This document shows positions 39,201 to 47,549 of a stretch of DNA of 64,000 nucleotides, in pieces. Positions within the stretch are counted from its first letter, which is position 1, and each line of letters begins with the position of its first letter. The stretch covers positions 4,216,001 to 4,280,000 of the forward strand of contig NC_091968.1 in NCBI RefSeq assembly GCF_036711975.1. Reading direction: 5' to 3'. The stretch is from Onthophagus taurus (taxonomy: Eukaryota > Arthropoda > Insecta > Coleoptera > Scarabaeidae). The notes below the pieces were generated by a model. It searched no databases. It saw only the letters and a list, made by a program, of their open reading frames with translations, and had not been told where the DNA came from. A program made the translations under genes and the position numbers.

Positions 39201-42200
39201 CTAGGTCTAGTGTTAGTTCTAGTTTTAGTTCAATAAAAATATACAATAACTTAGTGTTACCGTAAGATGGGGTTACTTGGCCACTCCGGAGTTACATGGA
39301 CACAACGCATACGTGTTCAGTCCTGTGACACGAAAGCGAGGTTAGGTTATGTTTTTGTTTCTGTTGTTAAAAAATGATGCGCACGTATCAAAAAACTCCA
39401 AGGTCAAAACCCGTGAATCACAAAGTGGAAGACTTGGAAAAGGCCATGGATGCAGTTTGGAAAGGGATGTCAAAGAAAAAAGCCGCAGAAACGTTCAAAG
39501 TGTCTCGGACAACATTAATACGAAAGATGCTTGGAAGGAATTCAAGACCCGTTGGACATCCGACTGTATTAAGCAAGTCTGAGGAACTGTTGATTTCTGA
39601 AACTTTGGCTGTTGTTGCGAATTGGGGGTTCCCCTTGACAAAGGCCGACATTCGATAAACAAGTGAAACACTTGTAAGAAGAAATAAATACAGTTTCGTT
39701 AAAATGTATTTAATATTTTTTAATGTTTAATTCAATAAAAAATGTGTCTTTTACATAAAAATACGTTCCTTAATTCTTCAGTTACATTGTCAGGGGAACT
39801 TGACCATCTGACATGCAAAGTAAAAGATTGTCCCAAAAACCAAGATTAGTGTCCAAGAAGCCTTATTGGGGCTATTCGGACATCACTTTTTTATATATTT
39901 TTTGTTGTTTGTATTTGGTATTTTCAACGTTTTATGATAGATATATAATCCTGAAGGTTAAGTTGGTATGATGAACTAGTTTCTGTTATTCTAACTTTAT
40001 TTCTTCACTTTTAATCTTGAAAAATGCACAAAAAACGTGTCCAAGTAACCCCATATTACGGTACTTAGCACTGCATTAGAACAAATATTCGACCTAGAAT
40101 GAGAAACATGCGGGTTTGGCTATTTTAAGAGGCGTACGGCTAAACCCGAATGTTTCTAGTTCTAGGTGTAGTATTAGTTCTAGTGACAGTGCGAATACAA
40201 AAGGTCTAGTGTTAGTTCTAGTTTTACACTAGCACTATCACTAGAATTAACACAAGACCTAGAACTAGAATCATTCGGGTTTACTCGTCTTGAGAGACGT
40301 TCGGCTAAATCCGAATCTTTCTAGTTCTAGGTCTAGTGTTAGTTCTAGTGACAGTGGTAGAAAGCGCTAGTTAGCATAAGATATTATGTTATACATTTTG
40401 ATTGAACTAAAACTAGAACTAACACTAGACCTAGAAGTAGAAAGTTTCTAGTTCTAGGTCTAGTGTTAGTTCTCGTTTTACACTAGCACTAGAACTAACA
40501 CAAGATCTAGAACTAGAATCATTCGGGTTTACTCGTCTTGAGAGACGTGCGGCTAAATCCGAATCTTTCTAGTTCTCGGTCTAGTGACAGTGGTAGAAAG
40601 CGCTAGTTAGCATAAGATATTATGTTATACATTTTGATTGAACTAAAACTAGAACTAACACTAGACCTAGCCGTAGAAAGTTTCTAGTTCTAGGTCTAGT
40701 GTTAGTTCTAATTTTACACTAGCACTATCACTAGAATTAACACAAGACCTAGAAGTAGAATCATTCGGGTTTAGCCGTCTTAAGAGACGTGCGGCTAAAC
40801 GCGAATGTTTCTAGTTCTAGTTTTAATTGTTATTCAGTGCTAACGTCACGAACGGGACTTCGACAACAATCTAACACTTAATAACAATTAACACTAGAAC
40901 TACCGCCCTTGATTTATTGATAATATAGACAACTCGGGGAACATTCTTGAGGGGTTGGTCCCAACTATAATAGCTATGCAGGACAAAAAGTATAAGCCGT
41001 TTTAAGAGGCGTACAGCTAAACTCGAATGTTTGTAGTTCTAGGTCTAGTATTAGTTCTAGTGACAGTACTAATGCAAAACTAGAACTAACACTACACCTA
41101 GAATAATTCGGGTTTAGCCGTCTTATGAGACGTACGACTAAATCCGAATGTTTCTAGTTCTAGTGTTTGCTTTAGTTTTAGATGTTATTCAGCATTATAT
41201 TGTTCTAATGAACTAAAACTAGAACTAACACTAGACCTAGAAACATTCAGGTTCAGCCGTGTTGAGAATCTGAAGACGCACGACTGAACCCGAAAGTTTC
41301 TAGCTGTAGATCTAGTGTTAGTTCTAGTTTTAGTTCAATAAAAATATACAATAACTTAGTGTTATGTAGTGCAACTTAGTGCTACTTAGCACTGTCTCTA
41401 GAACAAATATCCGGCCTAGAAAGAGAAACATTCGGGTTTAGTCGTTTTAAAAGGCGTACGGCTAAACCCAAATGTTTCTAGTTCTAGGTGTAGTATTAGT
41501 TCTAGCGACAATGCGAATATAAAAGGTCTAGTGTTAGTTCTAGTTTTACACTAGCACTATCACTAGAATTAACACAAGACCTAGAACTAGAATCATTCGG
41601 GTTTAGCCGTCTTGTGAGACGTGCGGCTAAATCCGAATGTTTCTAGTTCTCGGTCTAGTGTTAGTTCTAGTGACAGTGGTAGGAAGTGCTAGTTAGCATA
41701 AGATATTACTATGTTATACATTTTTATTGAACTAAAACTAGAACTAACACTAGACAAACTAGAAACTTTCTAGGTCTAGGTCTAGTGTTAGGTCTAGTTT
41801 TACACTAGCAATATCACTACAATTAACACAAGAGCTGTCTTGAGAGACGTGCGGCTAAACGTCACAACAATCGACAACAATCTAACACCTAATAACAATT
41901 AACACTAGAACATAGAATTGCTCTATTCCATGGATTTGCTCTGAAGGAATAACCCAATTTGGATTCTATCTACGGGAGCTATATTTAAATACACTGATAT
42001 ATTAAATAGATAATAATAATATGGTATCCCAAGATTAAACAGACTTCCTGGACGCTCGCCCACAAGGTGGTATGAAAGCTGGTACAAAGCAAAGGCCTTA
42101 TATAAAGAGGAAGAAGAAATAACTTCAAACATTTTTTCTATTTACATTAATCGGCAAACTTGATAAAACTAAAAAATTATTTTTAACCTCACTTATTAAT

Positions 42201-42931
42201 TTTTAAAAATAGATGTTTTCTCTTTATCAATTCTTTAATTATTATTTAATTAAAAAAAAATACAGTTAAAATAATTTTCTTAATCTTTTTAACGTTATTT
42301 ATCATATTTATCAACGTAAAGATCATCTCAAAGTAATTTTTGTTCCTAACTTCATGCCATTATTTTTATTTTCAATATTATTAGATTAAGTGAAATAATA
42401 TTTACAATAATTAAATATTTTAAAATTTGTAGATACGAATTACAAACAACAAATAAAATTAAAAAACAAGAAATTGCTAAAAAATATATAATAAAGTATG
42501 CAACCAAGATGACATGTTTTTTGCTATACTTCGACAAGGTCTGAACAAGGTGTCTTTATCGACCTTAGCGTTTCAGGTCACGCGTATTTCACGTGTAACC
42601 CAGCATTGGAAGCCATATTGCGTGATGACCTTATTGTTTTTCCTTATTAAACAACCTAAAATTGTATTAAATCCGACATAAAACAACCAACTTTTACACC
42701 TTTTAAAGTATTTGATTAAGTTTGTATTATATCAACGTTTAATTTTAAGTTTATCTAAAACTTTAATACATTTTCTTTTAGTTTCAAACTTTGTTTATAC
42801 AAAGTAATTTAAAAATATTAGCTTTTGAGAACCGTTCTTCAATACATTAAAATTTGATGATGCATCAGTGTTCTTAGAATAAACAAGTTTATATCAATAA
42901 ATAAATAATAAATGTTTTTACGTACCTCCAT
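24281..42931 (-). CDS. PyK: Pyruvate kinase A (canonical)
   Basis: Exons on the minus strand: 42931-42926 (ATG GAG), 36489-36360, 36304-36081, 36029-35205, 35151-34929, 24509-24350, 24293-24281. They sum to 1581 nt, 526 aa, with all phases consistent. It catalyses phosphoenolpyruvate + ADP to pyruvate + ATP in cytosolic glycolysis. Visible signatures: [10 protein letters not shown] (~66-75), [12 protein letters not shown] (~105-116), active-site Lys in [10 protein letters not shown] (~264), the metal-binding Glu just after it (~266) and Asp in [10 protein letters not shown] (~290), ATQMLESM (~321), and activator loops TATGRS (~426-431) and TGWRQGSG (~508-515). The start exon encodes only Met-Glu and the last exon only the final residues YVE plus stop. 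Two introns are 10.4 and 6.4 kb; the rest are 51-56 bp. Confidence 0.92.
24510..25010. other. Unique intronic sequence in pyruvate kinase A
   Basis: Start of the 10.4-kb intron, read from its 3' side. No gene or long repeat recognised. A short piece near 24815-24865 (GAGGTTGTCTAGG and ACTTTGATT) resembles, inverted, 34690-34760 in the same intron, which may mark an old miniature-element copy. Confidence 0.4.
25010..25159. repeat. CTAG-rich hairpin repeat, left part of an interrupted copy
   Basis: Two cores near 25018 and 25125 with CTAG-rich linker. The second core is cut at AAACCCGAAGTT (25148-25159), which is repeated at 27459-27470 on the far side of a LINE. Confidence 0.75.
25160..27458 (+). 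mobile_element. 5'-truncated non-LTR retrotransposon with RNase H (LOA/I-type)
   Basis: Reverse transcriptase begins in the fingers ([20 protein letters not shown]) and includes [13 protein letters not shown] and YADDLVI. An RNase H domain follows ([18 protein letters not shown]), then a cysteine/histidine knuckle ([18 protein letters not shown]). The frame is broken near 25590 within DIE-VFD by loss of two bases relative to the copy at 47.9 kb, and by a deletion after the RNase H strand near 26866. It ends in a TAA-rich tail. The 12-bp AAACCCGAAGTT on both sides is a target-site duplication. It lies opposite in sense to its host gene. Confidence 0.88.
27459..27660. repeat. CTAG-rich hairpin repeat, right part of the interrupted copy
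   Basis: Continues the copy broken by the LINE: CCCGAAG then TTCTAGTTCTAGGTCTAGTG and its inverse (CTAGAACTAACACTAGACC near 27615-27635). Confidence 0.7.
27760..29819 (+). pseudogene. Pogo/Tigger-type transposase, disrupted by a LINE
   Basis: N-terminal helix-turn-helix ([15 protein letters not shown], about 27820-27866), then the CENP-B-like DNA-binding stretch ([12 protein letters not shown]) in a second frame. The DDE nuclease core lies at 28239-28508 ([10 protein letters not shown], then [11 protein letters not shown]). The C-terminus ([15 protein letters not shown]) resumes after 29597 and ends at the stop 29817-29819. The coding region is split by frameshifts and by the LINE at 28779-29585. 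Pogo elements cut and paste at TA sites; this copy is inactive. Confidence 0.78.
28779..29585 (-). mobile_element. Short 5'-truncated LINE, RNase H end only
   Basis: On the minus strand it encodes the end of RNase H (CTDSRQAM, then [13 protein letters not shown]) and the C-terminal Cys/His motif ([18 protein letters not shown]), with a frameshift near 29430. The same family as 47550-49797. GATGAAGATGAT flanks it at 28767-28778 and 29586-29597, within one pogo codon run (DEDD), so it jumped into the pogo gene. Confidence 0.85.
29850..30215 (+). pseudogene. Mariner-like transposase C-terminus and 3' region
   Basis: 29900-29956 reads [15 protein letters not shown] followed by a stop, the typical C-terminal end of a mariner-like family common in insects, and AT-rich 3' sequence follows. 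The catalytic part is absent. Confidence 0.55.
30218..32695 (+). mobile_element. Jockey/CR1-like non-LTR retrotransposon, interrupted
   Basis: 30218-31129 encodes most of a reverse transcriptase: [38 protein letters not shown] (Val where Ala is commoner), and the thumb ([11 protein letters not shown]). After a ~715-bp pogo fragment the LINE resumes at 31908, repeating about 160 bp already seen, then runs to an AATAAA and an ATT repeat tail at about 32660-32691. The 5' end, including any endonuclease, is missing. Confidence 0.8.
31194..31907 (+). mobile_element. Internally deleted pogo fragment inside a LINE
   Basis: Near-identical to parts of the pogo copy at 28.1-28.7 kb ([20 protein letters not shown], the DDE part at 31449-31718), with ~120 bp of unrelated sequence at about 31307-31430. 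It carries no pogo ends. It is flanked by a ~160-bp direct repeat of LINE sequence. Confidence 0.75.
32845..34702. mobile_element. Miniature inverted-repeat element split by the mariner
   Basis: Leaving the mariner out, its flanks show CTTTGATTATATA before 32863 and TAATATGGATTGAGC after 34283. 34665-34700 holds the inverse complement of that joined sequence. The element is thus ~440 bp, with ~30-bp inverted repeats, and the mariner entered a TA inside its left terminal repeat. No coding content. Confidence 0.65.
32863..34283 (-). mobile_element. Mariner-like transposon with long inverted repeats
   Basis: Termini CAGGGTGATTTATAACATAC and its inverse complement at 34283, matching over ~80 bp with some gaps, flanked by TA. 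The transposase remnant is on the minus strand from 33735: a helix-turn-helix ([20 protein letters not shown]) followed by the first catalytic strand ([14 protein letters not shown]). After residue ~145 the expected transposase continuation is replaced by unrelated, GC-rich sequence around 33240-33310, so the second and third acidic residues are missing. Non-functional. Confidence 0.8.
36490..37970. other. AT-rich intron 1 sequence of pyruvate kinase A
   Basis: No gene, RNA or clear repeat recognised. The short open frame at 37157-36945 has no recognisable domain. Confidence 0.4.
38043..38937 (+). pseudogene. Jockey-type LINE ORF1 (gag-like) fragment
   Basis: Two overlapping frames (38089-38385 and 38342-38884) encode an ORF1 protein with the PRE_C2HC-type stretch [20 protein letters not shown]. 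The zinc knuckles expected earlier or later are not in frame. The fragment ends abruptly at a hairpin-repeat core; the same junction recurs at ~40949-41000, so the fusion was duplicated afterwards. Confidence 0.65.
38938..39255. repeat. CTAG-rich hairpin repeats
   Basis: Two cores (near 38938 and 39150, the second with the variant GAGGTTCAGCCGTGTTGAG) with palindromic CTAG-rich linkers. The block is closely similar to 40990-41360. Confidence 0.75.
39260..40061 (+). mobile_element. Pogo-like DNA transposon, truncated transposase
   Basis: Ends CCGTAAGATGGGGTTACTTGG and its near-exact inverse at 40041-40061, both flanked by TA. 39374-39658 encodes 94 residues with a CENP-B/psq-type helix-turn-helix ([20 protein letters not shown]) and the start of the second helical domain ([11 protein letters not shown]). 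It then stops, with no DDE core. It sits inside a hairpin repeat array; the similar sequence at 41350 lacks it. Confidence 0.8.
40075..40900. repeat. CTAG-rich hairpin repeat array
   Basis: Cores near 40112, 40272, 40521 and 40766; the last three are ~247 bp apart with the same linker (GCTAGTTAGCATAAGATATT). The 40766-40804 core shows both stems clearly. Confidence 0.85.
40940..41900. repeat. CTAG-rich hairpin repeat array, second block
   Basis: Cores near 41000, 41107, 41253, 41428, 41596 and a partial at 41838. The first ~400 bp duplicate 38880-39255, including the LINE ORF1 junction. Confidence 0.8.
41930..42920. other. Intron 1 of pyruvate kinase A, proximal part
   Basis: AT-rich sequence with nothing recognised. 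A 90-bp piece at about 42025-42120 has several codons open in both strands but no known domain. Confidence 0.35.
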
Positions 42932-43060
42932 AACGTATCCTCGAATTTACGATAAGACTCCTTTAAGAATATGGTGGATGGGCTATTAAATAGAAATAGA
43001 AATAACCGAATAAATAAAATGTTAAACAGAGATGAGGATACAACACTTACCTAGAAATGG

Positions 43061-43067
43061 TTTTATA
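43061..43067 (-). promoter_or_regulatory. Candidate TATA box of pyruvate kinase A
   Basis: TATAAAA on the minus strand about 130 bp upstream of the ATG at 42931, with no intervening ATG in frame. It would give a 5' UTR near 100 nt. Inference from sequence only. Confidence 0.4.
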
Positions 43068-43594
43068 CTATAGTAGTATTGCCCTTCTCGTCCACCGGGT
43101 AAACCAAATCGAGGCAACCATTTCGCATGCGTTAAAACGACCAATCACATTTCCTATTAGCAAAAACACAATTTATTACCAATCCGATTTTTTAACATAA
43201 CGCAAATAAATTGTTGCTTCATTTTGATTTCCACGATGAGTGAAATACTCGAGCATTCAAGTTTTAAAATATATTAGAAACAATTAAATTGTAATAATCA
43301 CATGATAAGGTATAGTTTAAAAGATTAGTTGTGAAAGTGTTGTTAAATCACTATCAAGTATTACAATTAAAAATTATGATATAGGTTAGGAAAGTGACAG
43401 TTGTACATAACCTCACTTATTATTTTTGATAGGTGTATACAGTGCGGTTCTAAAAGATAGTTATTAAGATGGTATAACAATATACAGTGAATTTAACCCT
43501 TGTCTTTAAATATTTAAAGACAATGATTTTACTTAAGATGTAAAATACAAAAATATTATATTTCCATAGAAGCCAGGAATTACCTACTTACAGT

Positions 43595-44385
43595 CAGTGT
43601 CAAAAGTCATCGTACACCAACGGTTTTTGCAAGATTTCTAAAATAGAATTGTATATAAGAGATAATTTATTTATTATAGTTATAATTATTTTATTTGAAC
43701 GCATTTGTAAATAAAAAAACACTTAAATTCATTAAAATAATAAAATAAATTAATAATTCTTCAAAATTGCTGAATTCTGACGGAAATTTTGTCATGTCTT
43801 TGTAAATCCCAACCTAACCCAACCTTATCTAACCTACCAGTAATGGTTACACTCCATACCACCCTGAAGAACGGATATAGGTGTAGAAAAATAGTCATAA
43901 AATTGCGTAAGGAGGGTCGTTCTACACGCCAAATAGCTAAAATACCTGATAAAAGTGCTTCTACTATTCAGTACATAATTAAAAAGTTTGTAAATGCCGG
44001 AAATATTGAAAATGCACCACGTAGGGGCCGTCCAAAATTGCTAACTCCCCGAGATGAACGAAGCATTAGAGAAGAAGTTATTGCAAATCTTCGGAGAAAA
44101 TTCCCAAAAATAGCAGCAAACCTTCAAAATCAAATTAATAAGTGCAGAAACTGTTGGAAGAGTTTAGCAATCTGCCGGCTATAACGGACGCGTACTGCAA
44201 AAGAAACTCTACATTAGCGACGTGAATGGAAAGAAACGTATTGAATAATTTGTAAAAATGCACAAAAGCATATAACTTTTTTGGATGTGATGGAGCTATT
44301 AGCTATCAAAGTTGAGCCAAAAATTTACATTTTGTTTTGTATTTCGGCTGTAAGTAAACCGTAGAATTTGAAACTTCGTACGTAT
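43595..44385 (+). pseudogene. Tc1-like transposon, 5' half
   Basis: A terminal-repeat-like CAGTCAGTGTCAAAAGTC near 43600 precedes the transposase start at 43843 (MVTLHTTLKNGYRC). Then follow a paired helix-turn-helix (GRSTRQIAKIPDKSASTIQY), the linker RRGRPKLL and the second DNA-binding helices to about 44180. Stops follow and no catalytic domain or right terminus is present. It lies in the head-to-head gap between pyruvate kinases A and B. Confidence 0.7.
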
Positions 44386-44529
44386 TTATTACTGGTTAAG
44401 ACCTTTACTTAAGTGAACTCGATTGCTTTAATGGCACTTATAAATGCAAACTATAAGTTTATTGTCGTGCACATGGTAGCTTAATAGTGGTCTGGCAGTA
44501 TTTTGGAAAATTATTAGAAAATATAAACT

Positions 44530-44875
44530 TAAACGCCTCAATTGCTGAAAGAGACTAGGTATTGCTGGCAGAAGACTAAGTATTACTAATGAAAGGCTAG
44601 ATGTTGCAACTGAAGCAGATTCTTCTTACAGGAGACTTCACACTACTATCAGAAGACGAAATACTGTTGTGGAAGACTAGATATTACTGGCAGAAGACTA
44701 AGTATTGCTAGTAAAAGACTAGATACTGCAAATGAAGCACATCCTTCTTACAGAAGACTACACACTACTACTAAAAAACCAAATACTGTTAGCAGAAGAC
44801 TTAATTTTACTGTCAGAAGACCAAATTATGTTGTCAGAAGACTAGATATTACCAATGGTACAAATCCCGTTTAAA
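44530..44875. repeat. Outlying block of the ~22-bp minisatellite family
   Basis: Units such as CTGGCAGAAGACTAAGTATT resemble those of polycystin intron 12, 25 kb away, but are more diverged. Confidence 0.65.
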
Positions 44876-45239
44876 TTTCTGTCCAATACTTGTTAAAATT
44901 GCATCCCTCGTTTCCCGATTTCTATGTTCTTTAGATTTGGTATTCCAAAGAACTGAATTTTCTTCATATGAAGTGTATGAAGAAAATATTTCTTCTTGGG
45001 ACCATTTTCTTTTAGACGTTATCTTTAAACGTGTTATATTGAGAAAACTCGCAGCAAAATTCGAACCGTGTTCGTTTTTTGACAGTTACTCTCATAATAG
45101 ATAACTTATGCGTATCCACTTGAGTACAAATCTCAACCTGTTTACTCTCCGAAAGTTGGTAGAAACTCTCTGATAGTTACTCTCAGATGTGTGTCCACCA
45201 CAAAAAATACTTTCGATAGCTTCTCTCGAGAGTATTTCT

Positions 45240-46115
45240 CGCAAGTGGACACCTAGTTTTAGTTCTACAAGTAACAGTGCTAGTGTAAAACTAGAACTAA
45301 CGAGCGTTCTCAGACGCACGGCTAAACCCGAGTGTTTCCAGTTCTAGATCTAGTGTTAGTTCTAGTTTTACACGAGCACTATCACTCGCACAGAATCACT
45401 AGCACAGAATCATTCGGGTTTAGCCGTCTTGAAAGACGTGCGGCTAAATCCGAATGTTTCTAGTTCTAGCTCTAGTGTTAATTCTAGTGACAGTGCTAAC
45501 TAGTGCTAGTTAACACTACATAGCGCTAGGTTGTGTATTGCTATTGAACTAAAACTAGAACTAACACAAGACCTAGAACTAGAATCATTCGGGTTTAGCC
45601 GTCTTGAGAGACGTACGGCTAAATCCGAATCTTTCTAATTCTAGGTCTAATGTTAATTCTAATGACAGTGCTAAGTAGTGTTAGTTAGCACTACATAGTG
45701 CTAGGTTGTGTATTGCTATTGAACTAAAACTAGAAATAACACAAGACCTAGAACTAGAATCATTCGGGTTTAGCCGTCTTGAAAGACGTGCGGCTAAATC
45801 CGAATGTTTCTAGGTTTAGGTCTAGTGTTAGTTCTAGTGACAGTGCTAACTGGTGCTAGTTAGCACTAGATAGCGTTAGGTTGTGTATTGTTATTAAACT
45901 AACACTAGAAACATTCGGATTTAGCCGCACGTCTTTCAAGACGGCTAAACCCGAATGATTCTAGTTCTGTATTGTTATTAAACTAACACTAGAACTAACA
46001 CTAGACCACTAGAAAGTTAATAGATATTTTCTAGTCCTAGGTCTAGTGTTAGTTCTAGTTTTACACTACCGCTATCACTAGAACTAACACAAGACCTACA
46101 ACTAGAATCATTCAC
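45240..46115. repeat. Tandem 178-bp hairpin repeat array
   Basis: Cores at about 45410, 45588 and 45768 are 178 bp apart with linker GGTTGTGTATTGCTATTGAAC. An inverted core follows at 45915-45955. This is the clearest tandem arrangement of the hairpin family in the window. Confidence 0.85.
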
Positions 46116-46119
46116 TATG

Positions 46120-47110
46120 GTTTATTTCTGTTGGTGTGATGACTAGGTTACTTTTTGTAGTGATCTGTTCTCAAGAAATGCCACATTTGGAATTTAGTAA
46201 TGAGGATTATTTGAATTTGATAATAATTTATGGAGAGTGCAACCAAATAATTGCGCATACGTGTCGGCTGCAACATACAAATGGCCTAAAATTGAACAAA
46301 AATTTCAAAAATGTAATGAAATACAGGGTGTTCCATTTGAAATATGAAAATTGTCACCTCTTCCGGTGTAACCCCAAGTACCCGGAACCTGAAAATATTT
46401 TACTAAAAAGCTGGCATCAAACATCAGAAGTCTGCAAATTTTCAAAAGGCCACTTCATATGGTTATACGCTAGGTTAAATATCGATATGATATTTAACCT
46501 AGTGTTAACCAAACTATAAATGTTAGGTATAGGACATATCTGATATAAAAGATGTAAAATAAGACACCTAAGACGACTAAGTAATAAAATATGGGGGTGC
46601 CATTTAAAAAAATGAAGTTATGGTATTTCTAAATTTCGAAAAGTTAACGTGCCGTAGTAAAGTGACCAAACGTTCTAGACGGCCGTACTTGGCACCAAAA
46701 CATACTCCATCACGTTGTTTACGCATGTTCTGAATCCTAAATTGATATCCCAAAAATCGAGTTTTCTCTGATTTTTTTAACAAATGTCTGCTGGAGCAGA
46801 TTTTTCTAGAAAAATTCGAATAACTCGAGAACGGCCGAATCAAATTGCAAAAAGTAAAGTTATTCATAAACCTTGAAAACAGACAAATCTAAATTTGTAA
46901 AAATATATAGGGTGTTCTATTTAAAAAAATAAAATAGGTGGCGACTTCCGGTATAACCGGAAGTGCTAGAAATCTGAAAATATTTTAGTCGAAGAGAACG
47001 CAATTAATAATCCTTAAATCTGAATTATCAAATTTTTGTTTTAGCTAGAACCCTGTAAAGTTCTGATGAACGGTCGTCGTGGATGACCTGTATAATTAAT
47101 GCAATTATTA
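46120..47110. other. Layered miniature mariner-type remnants
   Basis: Three starts of the type ACAGGGTGTTCCATTTGAA (46323), GGTGCCATTTAAAAAAATGA (46597) and AGGGTGTTCTATTTAAAAAA (46909) share termini style and a CTTCCGGTNTAACC block. The 46136-46519 frame runs through one of them and is not a gene. Confidence 0.4.
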
Positions 47111-47144
47111 ATATATTATTTAATGATTTTCTTTCCATTTTTTA

Positions 47145-47463
47145 TTCAATGTAAATAAAATTCGATTTTTTTTGCACTTCAAATGGATTACTTTATTTGT
47201 TTCTTTTTCTCTACCGGTTTTGCCGCATATTATAGCATCATCAGGAGAATACGTCAATTGGTTACAAAACATTCTTAGGATAAATGTTGTTGAGTGTTTC
47301 TTTATATGTTTTCATTTTCAAATTACCCTCAGAATCTTAGAGAATTGAGATTGGAGAGGATTAAGAAATTATAAATTCGTTTAGAAATAAATAATAATCG
47401 GTAGAGAAAAAGAAATAAATAAAGTAATCCATTTGAAGTGCATCGAATTTTATTTACATTCAA
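47145..47463. mobile_element. Miniature element with ~70-bp inverted repeats
   Basis: The left arm (AATGTAAATAAAATTCGA, then ACTTCAAATGGATTACTTTA, to CTCTACCGG) is repeated inverted at 47395-47463. The interior is about 175 bp and non-coding. Confidence 0.75.
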
Positions 47464-47549
47464 TTATTAATAGTTTAGATGTTTGATATAAAAGAAATCT
47501 GTAAATCAATTCAGCAGTTTTAAAATAAAACGGCAATAAATAATTGATT

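Noticed and set aside
46467..46500. Short palindrome GGTTAAATATCGATATGATA and its complement
   Set aside because: A ~14-bp stem in AT-rich sequence with no associated feature; chance is plausible.
46136..46519. 127-residue open frame
   Set aside because: It crosses a mariner-type terminal repeat and shows no domain, and its start lies directly after a hairpin array.
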